DNA from: Jacaranda mimosifolia
Taxonomy: Eukaryota; Streptophyta; Magnoliopsida; Lamiales; Bignoniaceae
Length of the DNA: 64,000 nt
Assembly: GCA_018894105.1 (NCBI GenBank)
Contig: CM032126.1
Coordinates: 27,068,391 to 27,132,390, forward strand
Direction of reading: 5' to 3'
Under the pieces are notes generated by a model. That model did no database searches and had not been told where the DNA came from. It saw only the letters and a program-made list of their open reading frames with translations. Below, in pieces: positions 44,423-55,727 of the stretch (its first letter is position 1; every line of letters begins with the position of its first letter). Made by a program: the position numbers and the translations under genes.

Positions 44423-45182
44423 ATCTTCCTCTTTTTGATGATGCATTTTTTGCTGTTCTCCCCCTATCTTAAGAAATTAGGTCATAGATTACAAAGGATA
44501 TTTTCTCCCCCTATCAAAAATACTTAAAGATATAAGCAAGCTGAAACAAGTGTGAAAATAACACATAGTTCTTTCCTTGGCACCAAAATGAGATATCATT
44601 ATTCTCCCTCTGTCAAAAAGCTCAGTACCATATACTTCACATGATTTTAGTGTAACACATGGACTTAAAGCATAACCGAGCAGACAAAATAGCACATGTA
44701 CTGAATTCTAGGTAAAAGAGACGATAAGGTACTAAGAGCATACTAAGGTAGTTTTTAGAATGGGTAAGCATCAGATTAAATAAACAACAACAATAGAACA
44801 AGTCTCCCCCTCATCATCAAAAAGCTTTAGCACGCTCAGAAATCTTGCAGTCCAAATGGCCAACAACAAGAAGCAATGGCTTGGACAGATGTTAATATGT
44901 CATGTGTTGGAACTTCCAACTACCTATTTTTCCATTTAGAGGTGACTCCTTCAGAAGCAGCAGAGTTAGTATCTTGGACAAAGTCCACAGGGACAGAGTT
45001 CACCATTTGAAAGAGAAAAGGGTGATATAGAGGAAGAAGACGCGGTGAGAGGTGTGCTGGGAGAGAGAGAGTTGCGTTGATTTGGAGAAGGAAAGCAGAA
45101 TTTTGGGCAATTTGATTACCTAATTTTCCTCTCATAAAAATTTAAAAATTGGAGAAAAAACTAAATTAGGACATTTATTCAT
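44423..45182 (-). other. TE6 region between RNase H and the 3' LTR
   Basis: About 760 bp follow the end of pol. SIRE-type elements can hold an extra env-like ORF here (established for some members). The only frame I see is 71 codons (45135-44920) with a hydrophobic middle, too short and without motifs to claim that. The purine tract abuts the LTR. Confidence 0.5.
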
Positions 45183-45766
45183 TTACCTTAGATTGAAGAT
45201 CTTTTGTATTTTTGGGAATAAAAAAGATACACATACCTTAGATTGAAGCAGTTTAGTAAATATATCAGCTAATTGATTCTTTGTTTCTATGAAGTTTATG
45301 CATACATCACCCTTTTGAACATGATCCTTTGTGAAATGGTGCCTTATTTCTATATGCTTTGTGCGTGAGTGATAGATTGAATTTTTTGTAATGCAAATGG
45401 CACTAGTGTTGTCACATAGAATTAATATGCAAGAGAAATTTAATCCATAATCATTGAGAGTTTGTTTCATCCACAATACCTATGAGAAGTAATTACCTAG
45501 TGCCATGTATTTGGCTTCAGTGGTTGACATAGCTACCACGCTTTGTTTCTTTGTGCAGTAGCTTACCAAATATAAACCTAGTAGTTGACAAGTTCCAGTG
45601 GTACTTTTTTGATCAATTTTGCATCCTCCATAGTCAGGTCAGAATATCCGACTAGATTGAAAGATGTAGATCGAGGATACCAAATTCCATGGTTGATGGT
45701 CCCTTTGAGGTAATGAAGAATTCTTTTGATGGACTTGAGATGTGATTCTTTTGGTTGTCCTCGAAA
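45183..45766 (-). pseudogene. TE6 RNase H
   Basis: The minus-strand frame 45476-45183 shows LCDNTSAICITKNSIYHSRT, KHIEIRHHFTKDHVQKGDV and NQLADIFTKLL, the C-terminal RNase H motifs. The upstream part (catalytic SDAD region, about 45600-45650) is broken by stops. Confidence 0.87.
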
Positions 45767-46680
45767 TCAGGTGCACAAACTGGTGGCAAATAGTATATTT
45801 AGGCTACTGGAAGTTAGATATAACAAGCTTCCGATCATGCCCCTGTATGTTGTCTCATCGACACTTTTTCCTTCAGAATCAAGTTCCAGCTTTGTAGATG
45901 TGGCCATGGGGATACTGTCCTCTTTACAATCCTCCATACTGTATTTCTTTAAGAGTTTCTTAGTATATTTCTCTTGGGATATAAAAATTCCTTTAGGGGT
46001 TTGTTTGATTTGTTGTCCAAGAAAAAAATTTAACTCACCCATAAGACTCATTTCAAATTTCGTTGTCCTGCATGTTGCAAACTCATCACAAAGATCTTTG
46101 TGAGTACCTCCAAAGATTATATCATCCACATTTACTTGAACAAGTAGTAAATGACCGTTTGATGTTTTTGTAAAAACTGTAGTATCTACTTTACCCATAC
46201 AAAAATCATTTGACATTAAAAAGAAACTCAAGCAATCATACCATGCTCTTGGAGCTTGTTTTAAACCATAAAGAGTTTTTGATAATTTGAAGACATGGTT
46301 TGGAAATTTTGAGTTTTTGAAACCAGGAGGCTGTTCTACAAAAACCTATTCTTTCAAGTGACCATTTAAAAAGGCACTTTTGAGATCTATTTGGTAAAAA
46401 GTAAAGTTTTTGTATGATATATAAGCTAATAACATGCGAATTGATTCAATACATGCAACGGGTGCATAAGTTTCATCATAATCAATACCCTCTTGTTGAG
46501 AGTACCCTTTGGCTACAAGTTTTGCTTTGTTTTTAACAACTTTACCTTGTTCATCCAATTTATTTCGTAAAACCCATTTAGTTTCAGTTACAAGATAATT
46601 ATCAAGTCTTTTGACTAAGTTCCAAACATGGTTTTTCTCAAACTGATTAAACTCTTCTTTCACTACACTCAACTAGGATT
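45767..46680 (-). pseudogene. TE6 reverse transcriptase
   Basis: The 108-codon frame 46672-46346 holds ETKWVLRNKLDEQGKVVKNK, GIDYDETYAPVACIESIRML and QIDLKSAFLNGHLKE. The 154-codon frame 46231-45767 holds the catalytic box, which reads NVDD rather than YVDD (46121-46132), followed by IIFGGTHKDLC and FFLGQQIKQTPKGIFISQ. The two frames are separated by a stop near 46350. Confidence 0.9.
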
Positions 46681-46949
46681 CATAATTTAGCGCCTCATTT
46701 ATGTTGCATAGTTCTGCATGAGATAAGAATACAAAGTTAGATTGTTGTGATTCATTTATTTTGGTTTTGGACCTTGTTGTGATTCTTGCTCCTAGATCTC
46801 CAATTATGTTGTTTGTTGGATGGCTTGAGGTGTGCTTGAATTTGCTGGTTTTGTCTCATGTTTCGTTGCCGAAAGTTCCACTTGTAGTTGAGGCTGTCTT
46901 AGTGAACTTTTGAGATACTTCATTTTCTTCTTATCTTTCTTGCTGAAGA

Positions 46950-47870
46950 GCTTCTATAACCTGCTCAAAACCTGCAGTTTCTATGCTCAAGGAATCCTTG
47001 GCTAGTAAAGGATCAGCTTCATCAAATACTACAAGCACAGATTCTTATATTGTCCTTTTTCTTTTGTTAAAAACTTTATAGGCTTTACTGTTTGTTGAGT
47101 AACCAACAAATATTCCTTCATCTGATTTTGGATCAAATTTGGCAAGGTGTTCTCTATCATTTAAGATGTGACATTTGCACCCAAATATGCGAAAATAAGA
47201 TATGTTGGGTATCTTCCCTTTCCAGAGTTCGTAAGGAGTCTTTTTGATGAATGGTCTTAAAAAGACTCTGTTAATGACATAACAAGCTATATTGACTGCT
47301 TCTGCCCAAAGATGTTTAGGTAGATCATACTCATTCAATATTGTTGGAGCCATTTCCTATAGAACTTTATTTTTTCTTTCAACTACCTCATTTTGTTGGG
47401 GTATTTTTGGAGAAGAAAAATGGTGAGCATAACCAAGATCATTACAAAAAGTAGCAAAGTTATGATCATCATACTCTATCCCATGATCACTCTTGATTGT
47501 TTTAATCATATGCCCCTTTTCATTTTAAATGTTCTTTGAGAGAGTAATGAAATGATGCAAAACTTCATTTTTATGTGAGAGAAACTTTACCCATTATAGC
47601 GAGAAAAATCATCAATGATGACAAAAAATGTATTTATTTCCTCCAAGAGATTGTATTTTCATGGGCCCAAACAGATCAAGATGCAGAAGTTCTAGGGGTT
47701 TAGAAGATGCAATATCATTTATTAGCTAAAAAGATGTTTTTATTTGTTTGCCTTTCATGCATTTTTTGTGAATTTTATTTTAGGAATACCTTTTATTATA
47801 TCCTTTTTAACTAAATAGTTTAGGAGCTTCATATTAGCATGTCCTAGACACCTATGTCAAGTCTAACAAG
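46950..47870 (-). pseudogene. TE6 integrase
   Basis: The HHCC region near 47780-47870 contains CLGHANMKLL. The core follows with several stops. The C-terminal frame 47353-47045 is clear: HLWAEAVNIACYVINRVFLR, FRIFGCKCHILNDREHLAKF, GIFVGYSTNSKAYKVFNKR. Confidence 0.85.
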
Positions 47871-48380
47871 ATTCATCAGTAACAACTAGGCATTCAACAT
47901 TTTGTTTGGACAGATCATCTAAATTTATGCAATATATATTTCTCTCTCTAGTTGCAGTGAAAACCGTTTCATCATGCTTGATCACCACACATTTAGAAGG
48001 TTTAAAGTGTACTTGGTACCTACTTTCACAAAATTGACTTATGCTGAGAAGAATGTGTTTCAGCCCTTCTACTAGCCAAACGTTTTCGATGGAAGTTCCT
48101 TCTTTGTTAACTATTGTTCCTTTGCCAATGATTTTTTCCTTTTGTGTTGTCTGCGAAGAACATATTTCCTCCATTGTATTCTTGTATTTCATAAAAGAAT
48201 GACTTGTTTCCTGTCATGTGTTCGGAACATCCACTGTCCAGATACAAAAGATCTATTTGAACTGCCTTCTTAACTAGTTCCTGCAACACAAGAATTTGAG
48301 AATTTAGGTAACCATTTTTCGTTGGGTCCTGAGTTGTTAGACTTTGGCACCCACATATACTTGATTCCAATTTCTTTTCT
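47871..48380 (-). pseudogene. TE6 protease region
   Basis: YLDSGCSEHMTGNKSFFYEI (about 48195-48254) gives an intact DSG catalytic motif. It is followed in another frame by NVWLVEGLKHILLSISQFCE, the usual tail of the domain. Confidence 0.87.
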
Positions 48381-48789
48381 TATAGAACATTTGTAGCCAT
48401 ATAACCTATTCTTGAACAATAATGACAAGTCTTCCTTTTTGAGGTTTTTGTATCTCTATATCCAAAATCAATTTCGTTCTTACCCTTAAGTGATATTTTT
48501 AGATTATAATTATTGTCTAATAGATTCTGAATTTCATTTTCAATTTTTCTCAACTAGTCTATTTCTTTCCTCTGAATTTTTCTTTATGATTTTATCACAA
48601 TGATAGAATAATTCTTCTTTTTCATTAAAGGTATTCTCCAATTGTTCCTTAAGAAGGTTTATTTCTATCTTAAGTTCAGTGAGTTGATTATGGCATTCAA
48701 TGTGAATATCAAGATCTTTATCAAAATCATAATCAATATCAAAATTGTTGGAACTTAACTGAGACTATAAAGTTACCTCTCTTTTAGCC

Positions 48790-49822
48790 ATAAGACAGTT
48801 TTCTTCATTATCAAACTGGTCCGAGTTTGAGTTATCCTAAGTGATGGTAATGGCTCTTTGTTTTGGATTTCTCTCAGTCTTTGGGCTCCATCTCAGTTTT
48901 GGGTAGTCAAGTCTTTTGAATCCTACCTTATGGTATTCATGACATATGACTTGTTTAGTTTTGTGGAATTTCCCAATGTTTCTTTTGGAATTTGTTTTGG
49001 GATTTTTCCTGAAACGATTTTTGACTTGGGTAAGTTGACGTAGTTGCCTGGTAATCATGGAAATTTCTTCATTAAGCATTTCTTTATCTAAATCACCAAG
49101 ATCTTCGTTCCATTCCCCTTATTCAGCATTCAAAGTAATGCTTTTCTTATTTTTGTTGTCAAAACTTTCTTCTTTACTGAGTAGAGTCATCTCATTAGAG
49201 GTGAGTGAACCAATTAGCTATCCCATAGTCAATTTTTCAAGGTTTGTAGCCTCATGAATCGCAGTGACCTTAGGATTCCATTCCTTTAGTAGAGATCTTA
49301 GGATCTTTCGTACCTGTTCACTTTCTGACACTATTTTTCCTAGTGCAAACATGGGATTCACTATTTCTATTAATGGATCATATATTTGGCTTATCGTTTC
49401 ACCTATTTTCATTGAAAACATCTCATATTGGTGAGTAAACAACGCAATTTGTTCTAATTTTACCTGTGAAGTCCCTTCGTGGGTGACTTGAAGAATGTTC
49501 CACATATCCTTTGCGGAAGTACACATACTAACACGATTGTACTCTTCTTTGACTAGAGCACATGAAAGGATATTTTTTGCTTTTGCATTCATTGAAAGCA
49601 TTCTCTTGTCCTCAGTGGTAAGTTCTAGTCTGACTGTTGAGGACTTGCTTTTGTTGGTAGGAATAAGAGGCCTGTCAATGACTATGCTCCATAGGTCATA
49701 ATCTTGTGCTATGAAAAATTCCTCAATCCTATTCTTCTAGGTTGAATAATTGGTCTCATCAAATAGAGGGGGGCGAGTATGAGATTGACATTTTGCATCA
49801 CATCAAAGCTAGAAGAAGCCAT
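48790..49822 (-). pseudogene. TE6 gag with degenerate zinc knuckle
   Basis: The ATG at 49822 opens MASSSFDVMQNVNL. A frameshift gives PPLFDETNYST with a stop where Trp is expected. The capsid frame 49601-49218 is open (127 codons). The knuckle (about 48905-48950), normally CX2CX4HX4C, reads CHEYHKVGFKRLDY: only the first Cys survives, so RNA binding by this motif is lost. Confidence 0.88.
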
Positions 49823-49882
49823 TAGGATTTTTTAGCTCAAGTTTGTTAAACTTATATATGAGCCCTCGACTCTGGTACCAAT

Positions 49883-50537
49883 TGAAAGAGAATAGGATTC
49901 CGAAAGGGCAATGGACTCAAAGGAGTCAAACAATGTATTAGAAAATAAATTGGAACTTCAAGACATAACTGAAATTAGAACTTCCAAATATAATTGAAAT
50001 TCTAGAGATAGCAGAAATGATAAATAAGAGAAACAAGATAGTCATAGTGGTTCGGCGAGCCTAATCCACTACTTAAGCCAAAAGACTTAGGATTTTGAAC
50101 CTGTACTTTATTAATCAAACAGATTAGAACAAATACAATGAGCAGTAACTTCTCAAAACCTCATAGGCTGCAGTAGAAACTCAACAAGCTTAACTAGAGT
50201 TTGAGAAAGACAGTCTATAGAGCAAAGGAATAATCCTAATCTCACAAAATGGCACCCCTATGAATATTAAACCAAACGTTCTTCCTTTTAAATAGTTGAG
50301 TACAAAATCCTTAAGAATAATTCTGATTGTGTAATTTCCTTTTGTATCAGCTCATTCTTCTCCTTGAATGGCGCAACGGTAAGATACCAAGAATGCAGTA
50401 TCTTATACACAAGAAGTTCCAAATTTGCTGCAATAGTTAGTTACTATATAAACTGCACTTGCCATAATAATTTCAATCAACTTGATTTAATTTCAAAATA
50501 GGCATAATCAAAACTATATTAGGAAGGAATCCTAACA
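49883..50537 (-). repeat. TE6 5' LTR and primer-binding site
   Basis: 655 bp in reverse orientation. The primer site complement TCTGGTACCAAT lies at 49871-49882. It is followed on the right by target duplicate CCCAC. Confidence 0.92.
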
Positions 50538-50839
50538 CCCACAAACATATTTTATATCGTTCCATCAAGTATTCTGGAAACAAAAGATAGATTGAGATTC
50601 AATTTTGAAAAGTGTAGTGTATATAAGAACCTGCATTATCATATGAAGACAGTATTCAAAACTCTGTGCCAAGTTAAGGAAAGATCATTTCAGTAATTTT
50701 ACCTTTTCCTTTTTGTTCAAGAAAATGAGACTAACACCATAAATCAGAAAAACATTTTTGGAAACATGTTGCCAAACTTTTAAAGACAAGAAAGTCTTTC
50801 TGGTTTTGTAATGTATATTATAATCACAATGCACAGTTC

Positions 50840-51128
50840 CGAAGAAAAAATAGAGAAGAATATGAGACTGAAGAGGCTACTTCATTGCTTGATTATTTCT
50901 ACAAGATACAAGCTCCTTTTATAGCTACAAAATAAGAGGAAAAAAAAAAAAGAAAAACATCAAAGAGAATATTCACATTATTATTAATTTTGTGGGAGAG
51001 AAATCTCTTCCCTTAAATCAAGAAATCGTGTGCATAAATCTCTCCCTTGAAATCAGAAATTCATATCTTCTATGAAAGGAAACTGCCTAATCTAGAATTA
51101 AAGATATGATTGTTAAAATCTCATAACA
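50840..51128 (-). repeat. TE7 3' LTR (end probably truncated)
   Basis: 289 bp. In element sense it starts TGTTATGAGATT and holds a TATA box GCTATAAAAGG near 50916-50926. It ends TTTTTTCTTCG, without a terminal CA. Confidence 0.85.
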
Positions 51129-51179
51129 ATACCCCCTTTCAAGTTGGGCTGTAGATGTTGATTAAGCTTAGCTTGGACT

Positions 51180-52620
51180 TGAGATCTTCAAATATGTTTA
51201 TGGGAAGAGCCTTGCTTAGGATATCTGCAATTTGAGCTGATGTAGGCACATAAAGTAGTTCAATCCTTCCTTTCTCTATCTTTTCTTTGATGAAGTGATG
51301 GTCAATCTCCACATGCTTTATCTTATCATGATGTACAAGATTCTTTGCAATGTTGATGGCGGATTGGTTATCACAATATATCTTTGTAGGCCTTTTGACT
51401 AAACTTTAAGTCATTTAATACTCTCCCAAGCCATAGTCCTTCACAAATCCCATGTGCCATAGATCTGAACTCAGCTTCTGCACTGCTTTTAGAGACTATT
51501 GGTTGTTTTTTACTTCTCCATGTAACTAGATTCCCCTAGACATATATACAATATCCAGAAGTTGATCTATAATATTTTATTGATCTAGCCCAATTAGCAT
51601 AAGTGAATACTTCAATATCTCTATTATTATTGTTTCTGAAATATACACATTTTCCCAAGTCATCTTGAAGTATCTCAAGATCCTATAAACTGCCTCCATA
51701 TATTCTTCCTGTGGATTGTTCCTGAATTGAATTACAACACTAACTGAGAAGATAATGTCGGGTCTAGTGTGAGATAAGTATATTAGTTTTTCAACAAGTC
51801 TCTGATATTAGCCTTTGTCAACTGGAGCATTTTCTTCCTTAGATCCTAATTTGTGATTGACGTCCATAGAAGTACTGATGGGTTTACATCCAAGCATTCC
51901 AGTTTCTTTCAACAAGTCCAGTGCATACTTTCTTAGAGAAATAAAGATGCCATTCTTTGAACATACTACTTCCACGTCGAGGAAATATTTGAGTTGACCA
52001 AGATCTTTAATCTCAAATTCCTTGGCTAATAGCCTTTTAAGTAGGTTCATCTCCTTAATATCATTTCCTGTTAAGATAATATCATCTACGTACACAATGA
52101 GGATAGAGAGTCTTCCTTGTGTATTTTTTATGAACAAGGTATGATCTGCTTGACTCTAGTCATAACATTATCTTTTAACAGCCTTTGTAAATCTGTCAAA
52201 CCACGATCACATAGACTGCTTGAGCCCATACAAAGATCTTTTCAATATGCACACTTTGTTCCTTACAGCCTATGCTTCAAATCCTGATGGAATTTTCATA
52301 TATACTTCTTCAGTCAGATCTCCATTTAGGAATGCATTTTTCACATCAAGTTGGTGTAGAGGCCAGTCGAGGTTTGCCGCCAATGAGGGGAAGATCTTGA
52401 TAATGTTGAGCTTTGCTACAGAAGCAAAAGTTTCCAGATAATCAATTCCATATGATTGTGGGAATCCTTTTGCAATAAGCCAAGCTTTGAACCTTTCAAT
52501 GCTTCCATCTTCCTTGTATTTTACTATAAACACCCACTTGCATCCTACTGGATTCTTATTTGGTGGCAAATCTGTAATTACTCATGTTTCATTTTTCTCC
52601 AGGGCTCTGATTTCTTCCCA
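51180..52620 (-). pseudogene. TE7 reverse transcriptase and RNase H
   Basis: RT frame 52569-52270 (VGCKWVFIVKYKEDGSIERF, LDVKNAFLNGDLTEEVYMKI) and frame 52137-51808 with intact YVDD (52081-52092) and FEIKDLGQLKYFLDVEVV. RNase H at about 51790-51180 is more broken, but MAHGICEGLWLGRVL-like and KHVEIDHHFIKEKI-like segments can be read. Stops separate the pieces. Confidence 0.87.
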
Positions 52621-53200
52621 TACAGTTGCTTTCCATTCTGGTTCTTGTAGGGCCTTATGAATGTTGTTTGGAATTTTGATTCTGTCAAGATTCATCACCA
52701 GTGCTCAAAATCTGGAGGACAATCTTTCATAGGTGACAAAATTGGAGATTAAGTGTTGGGCACAAGATCTCACACCCTTGCTAATAGCAATAGGATGGCC
52801 TAGATCATCATTAGCCAACTCATTAGTGATAAAAGTGTGTTACCCGGTGAGTGATTGTTGGAGCTTGAATTTGGTTCGTACTCTTGGTTTTGCTCGATTT
52901 GTGCTTGTGTCTCTACCTCCTTCTAACTTCTTTTCCTCTTGGAATAAGTATTAAGGCCCTGGTCAAGTTTTGGCACCTTTTCATCTTTTTCTAGAGCTCA
53001 AATTTGGCGATCATTACTTATTTTTGTGGTTTGGGTACAGACTCAGGAATTTATATGGGATTTGAATTCTGTATGGATGCATCTGATTCTTGGTGAGGTT
53101 GTTGCTCCATGTGGGAACCATCTAGATGAGAAATGCTTACTGATTCATCTTGGAATATGTGATTATTCCAAACTTAGTATTCTTGAGTTAGCTTGTTCTC
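52621..53200 (-). other. TE7 linker between integrase and RT
   Basis: Poorly conserved Copia linker with stops. Plus-strand frames here (52733, 53026) are shadows. Confidence 0.55.
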
Positions 53201-53959
53201 CCCTAAATAACAGGTTAGGAATAATATGGCATATGTTCAAAATATGTAACATCCATAGAGTAGTAATATTTACGTGTGACTGGAGAATAACACTTGTACC
53301 CCTTTTGATGTGGAGAATATCTGACAAAGATGCACTTAATAGCTCTAGGATCTAGTTTACCCTGATGATGTTGATAGACATGGACAAAAGCAATGCACTC
53401 GAAAATTTTGAAAGGGATGGTGGAAATGAGTGATGTATTTGGGAAAGAGTTAAACAACATTTGATAAGGAGTTTGAAATTTTAGGGTCCTCAAGGGCATT
53501 CTATTGATTAAATAAGCAGATGTGAGAATGGCATCACCTCAATAAACACTTGGTGTATGAGAGGAAAGCATAAAAGCTCGGCTAACTTCAAGTAAGTGTT
53601 TGTTTTTCCTTTCTACAATGTCATTCTGCAGAGGTGTGTCGACACAAGAGCTTTGGTGGATTATGCCTTGTTTGGCTAGATAATCACCTAAACTTAATTA
53701 AAAGTACTCCTTAGCGTTATCTGTTCTAAGAACTTTAATTATGGTTTGAAATTGATTTTGAATATGGTATTGAACTTTTGGAATATTTGGCTCACTTCAA
53801 ATTTTTCTTTCATAAAGAAGACCCATGTAAGCCTAGTGTGATCATCTATGAAGGACACAAACCAATGAGATCCAATAATAGTTTTTACCCTAGATAGCCC
53901 CCACACATCACTGTGTATTATTAAAAAGGATGAGATGGCCCCCAATTATTTAAACAACC
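53201..53959 (-). pseudogene. TE7 integrase core (N-terminus missing)
   Basis: Begins at GAISSFLIIHSDVWGLSRVK (first catalytic Asp) at the truncated end. SFIDDHTRLTWVFFMKEKFE follows. The second Asp region (complement near 53720) and the [12 protein letters not shown] region with its Glu can be read with stops. The C-terminal part 53499-53215 is open (FECIAFVHVYQHHQGKLDPR, KGYKCYSPVTRKYYYSMDVT). Confidence 0.87.
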
Positions 53960-53964
53960 AGTTC

Positions 53965-55235
53965 TTTTCTGGACAATTTAATTACCTAGAAAATCACTGG
54001 CATCTTTATCATGAAACTATACCTTGAAATCTCAAACTAACAGCAAAAATTCTGTTATCTCCTAGATGAGGACTCACTCAAAGATCTCAATGTCCCTAGA
54101 GCACTTGGAAGCCTCCATAGACAACAAATGGTAATTCCATGAATTCGTTCATCTCATGTTTTGGGTAATTTTGGAGAAACTAATTCCTAAGTCATGCAGT
54201 GCACAGTTGCAATTATGGTGATATGGCCTACTCTATGTAATGATGTCATTCATGCATTTTCAAGTGTAATCTCTGCTGCTCCAGTGGGACAGTTTCTTCC
54301 TTCCGTTGCTGCCTAACTTAAAGCTTTGTGTACATGTCTATGGGTATAAGGTTAGCTATAATACGTGGGGATGTTGAGTGTATTAAAAGCTATTGCTTGG
54401 GCTTTTTAGGAATTTTATGGGGATGATTTTGTTTTCGGTTGGTAGGACAGTAAAGTACAGGTACAATCAAGGTATTGAGCTTGGTAATTGCAGCCTTGTA
54501 GGAGCTAAAAGACTTTCATGTCCTGGAAATCTTGGTGATCAAATTTATCATACTATAAGTTTGAAAGAGGTGATATCCCCTATGAATTTCTTAGTTTCAA
54601 CTGTGCCTATTAGCAAGATAGTAATTTGCTAGTTGGTGAGGCTTGATATTTCCTTTTTTTAGGAGAGGAGGGTGGGCGGGTGGGGAGAATAATATCATTC
54701 TTCTAGGAATAATGGACTAGATGACTAGTAGCATTGTTTTTTCCCAGTAGACATTTTTCTGGACTAAAGTTAGCTTAGGATTATGGGAAAATTGTCATGA
54801 CACGAGGAGTGAAATTTTGTGTTATACATGCTTTAGCATTTTCTTAACTCGTGGTTGATTCTTAAGTACACATCATTCCATCTCTCATACTTTATTCATT
54901 TTTTAACTATTTAAAGTCATTTCTCTTTAGTTAAATCATGGAATTTGATAAAAACTACTTATATTCCAATTAGCCATAACATCTTCTTCATCTAATGTAA
55001 ATATGAAGTGTCTGTTTTGCGCTGATCAAAATTATTCTTTTCTAAGTTATATATTCCTCAAATGTTTTCCATGTGTTGTCCTGTCCAAGTGAAAATCCTA
55101 ACGAGTAGCTTTCCATCTTGATATTTGTCCCTTTAGTTCATGCAGATTCTAGAGAATTTAACTAATTCAATCTTCCGTGCTAAATTTGATGATCTGACAT
55201 TGAAATGATGCAATTAAAACCTTTGATCAAAATCC
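53965..55235. other. Unit B spacer after TE7
   Basis: Aligns with 25906-26090, 26561-26792 and 32255-32950 of unit A. It carries about 215 bp (about 54040-54255) absent from unit A, which include a relic of the small gene. A G-rich stretch lies at 54660-54690. No gene called. The frame at 54393 is discussed under the shared block at 26561. Confidence 0.65.
54192..54234 (-). pseudogene. Relic fragment of the RPYHxNCxCALH gene family
   Basis: On the minus strand this reads SRPYHHNCNCALHD, matching the Cys/His cluster of the intact gene (RRPYHHNCKCALHE). Nucleotide similarity extends over about 40-60 bp at roughly 80% over the best 36 bp. Nothing else of the gene is clear around it. Confidence 0.6.
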
Positions 55236-55238
55236 TAA

Positions 55239-55724
55239 GGGCTCATTTGTTTTCATTTTCAAACCCCATTTTTATTTTCTCCTCAAAATGAAAATAAAGA
55301 ATTATCACTATCTACACCATTTTCTCAAATATTTTCATTTTCAAAACATTCTTTCTTATATTCTCTCTCCATTTTCGTCCCTTTTTCAACCCTTATCATT
55401 ACCTTAATCATTTTTTATCTTCCCAATACTTCTCATACACCATTCACAACAAAATTATTATAAATTCAAATTCAAATTATAATATCATTTTTTCAAACAA
55501 TGACACATCACATCATCAATTCAAATTCAAAAACTACACAACTTTTAATACAAAACACCCAACATCCAAATACATATCATTTTCACACCTATACAAACCT
55601 ATAATTTTCTACAACACATCCAAATAAAACTTCATTTTCAAATTCAACTATTCTAACTAACTTTTCACTATGCATTTTCACTAGAAAATGAAAATGGCCT
55701 CTGAAAATGAAACCAAACGACCTC
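55239..55724. mobile_element. PIF/Harbinger-type (Tourist-like) MITE
   Basis: 486 bp, flanked by TAA (55236-55238 and 55725-55727). Unit A has the empty site CCTAAGTATCCACCC near 32950. Terminal inverted repeats of about 40 bp are imperfect: GGGCTCATTTGTTTTC at the left, and GAGGTCGTTTGGTTTC as the reverse complement of the right end. No transposase is encoded. A 3-bp TAA/TTA target is the known preference of PIF/Harbinger elements. Confidence 0.88.
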
Positions 55725-55727
55725 TAA

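Larger units (their letters stand above)
43794..50537 (-). mobile_element. TE6: Ty1/Copia retrotransposon, SIRE/Maximus-like
   Basis: LTRs 43794-44422 (3' LTR in element sense) and 49883-50537 (5' LTR) are bounded by a perfect 5-bp duplication CCCAC (43789-43793 and 50538-50542). Element-sense ends are TGTTAGGATTCC and CTCTTTCA. Primer site TGGTACCAGAG (complement at 49871-49882). Purine tract AAAAAGAGGAAGAT before the 3' LTR. The gag region (GTSQVKLEQIALFTHQYEMF, RKILRSLLKEWNPKVTAI) resembles the SIRE clade. Full length is 6.7 kb. All genes carry stops or frameshifts. Confidence 0.93.
50840..53959 (-). mobile_element. TE7: 5'-truncated Ty1/Copia retrotransposon
   Basis: Contains an LTR (50840-51128), a purine tract (complement ACCCCCTTTC at 51131-51140), RNase H, RT and most of the integrase, but no 5' LTR, primer site, gag, protease or HHCC region. 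It is still flanked by the direct repeat AGTTC (50835-50839 and 53960-53964), and unit A shows the empty site (near 25901). Neither end has the TG/CA termini expected, so it did not insert by a standard integrase reaction of an intact copy. Confidence 0.85.
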
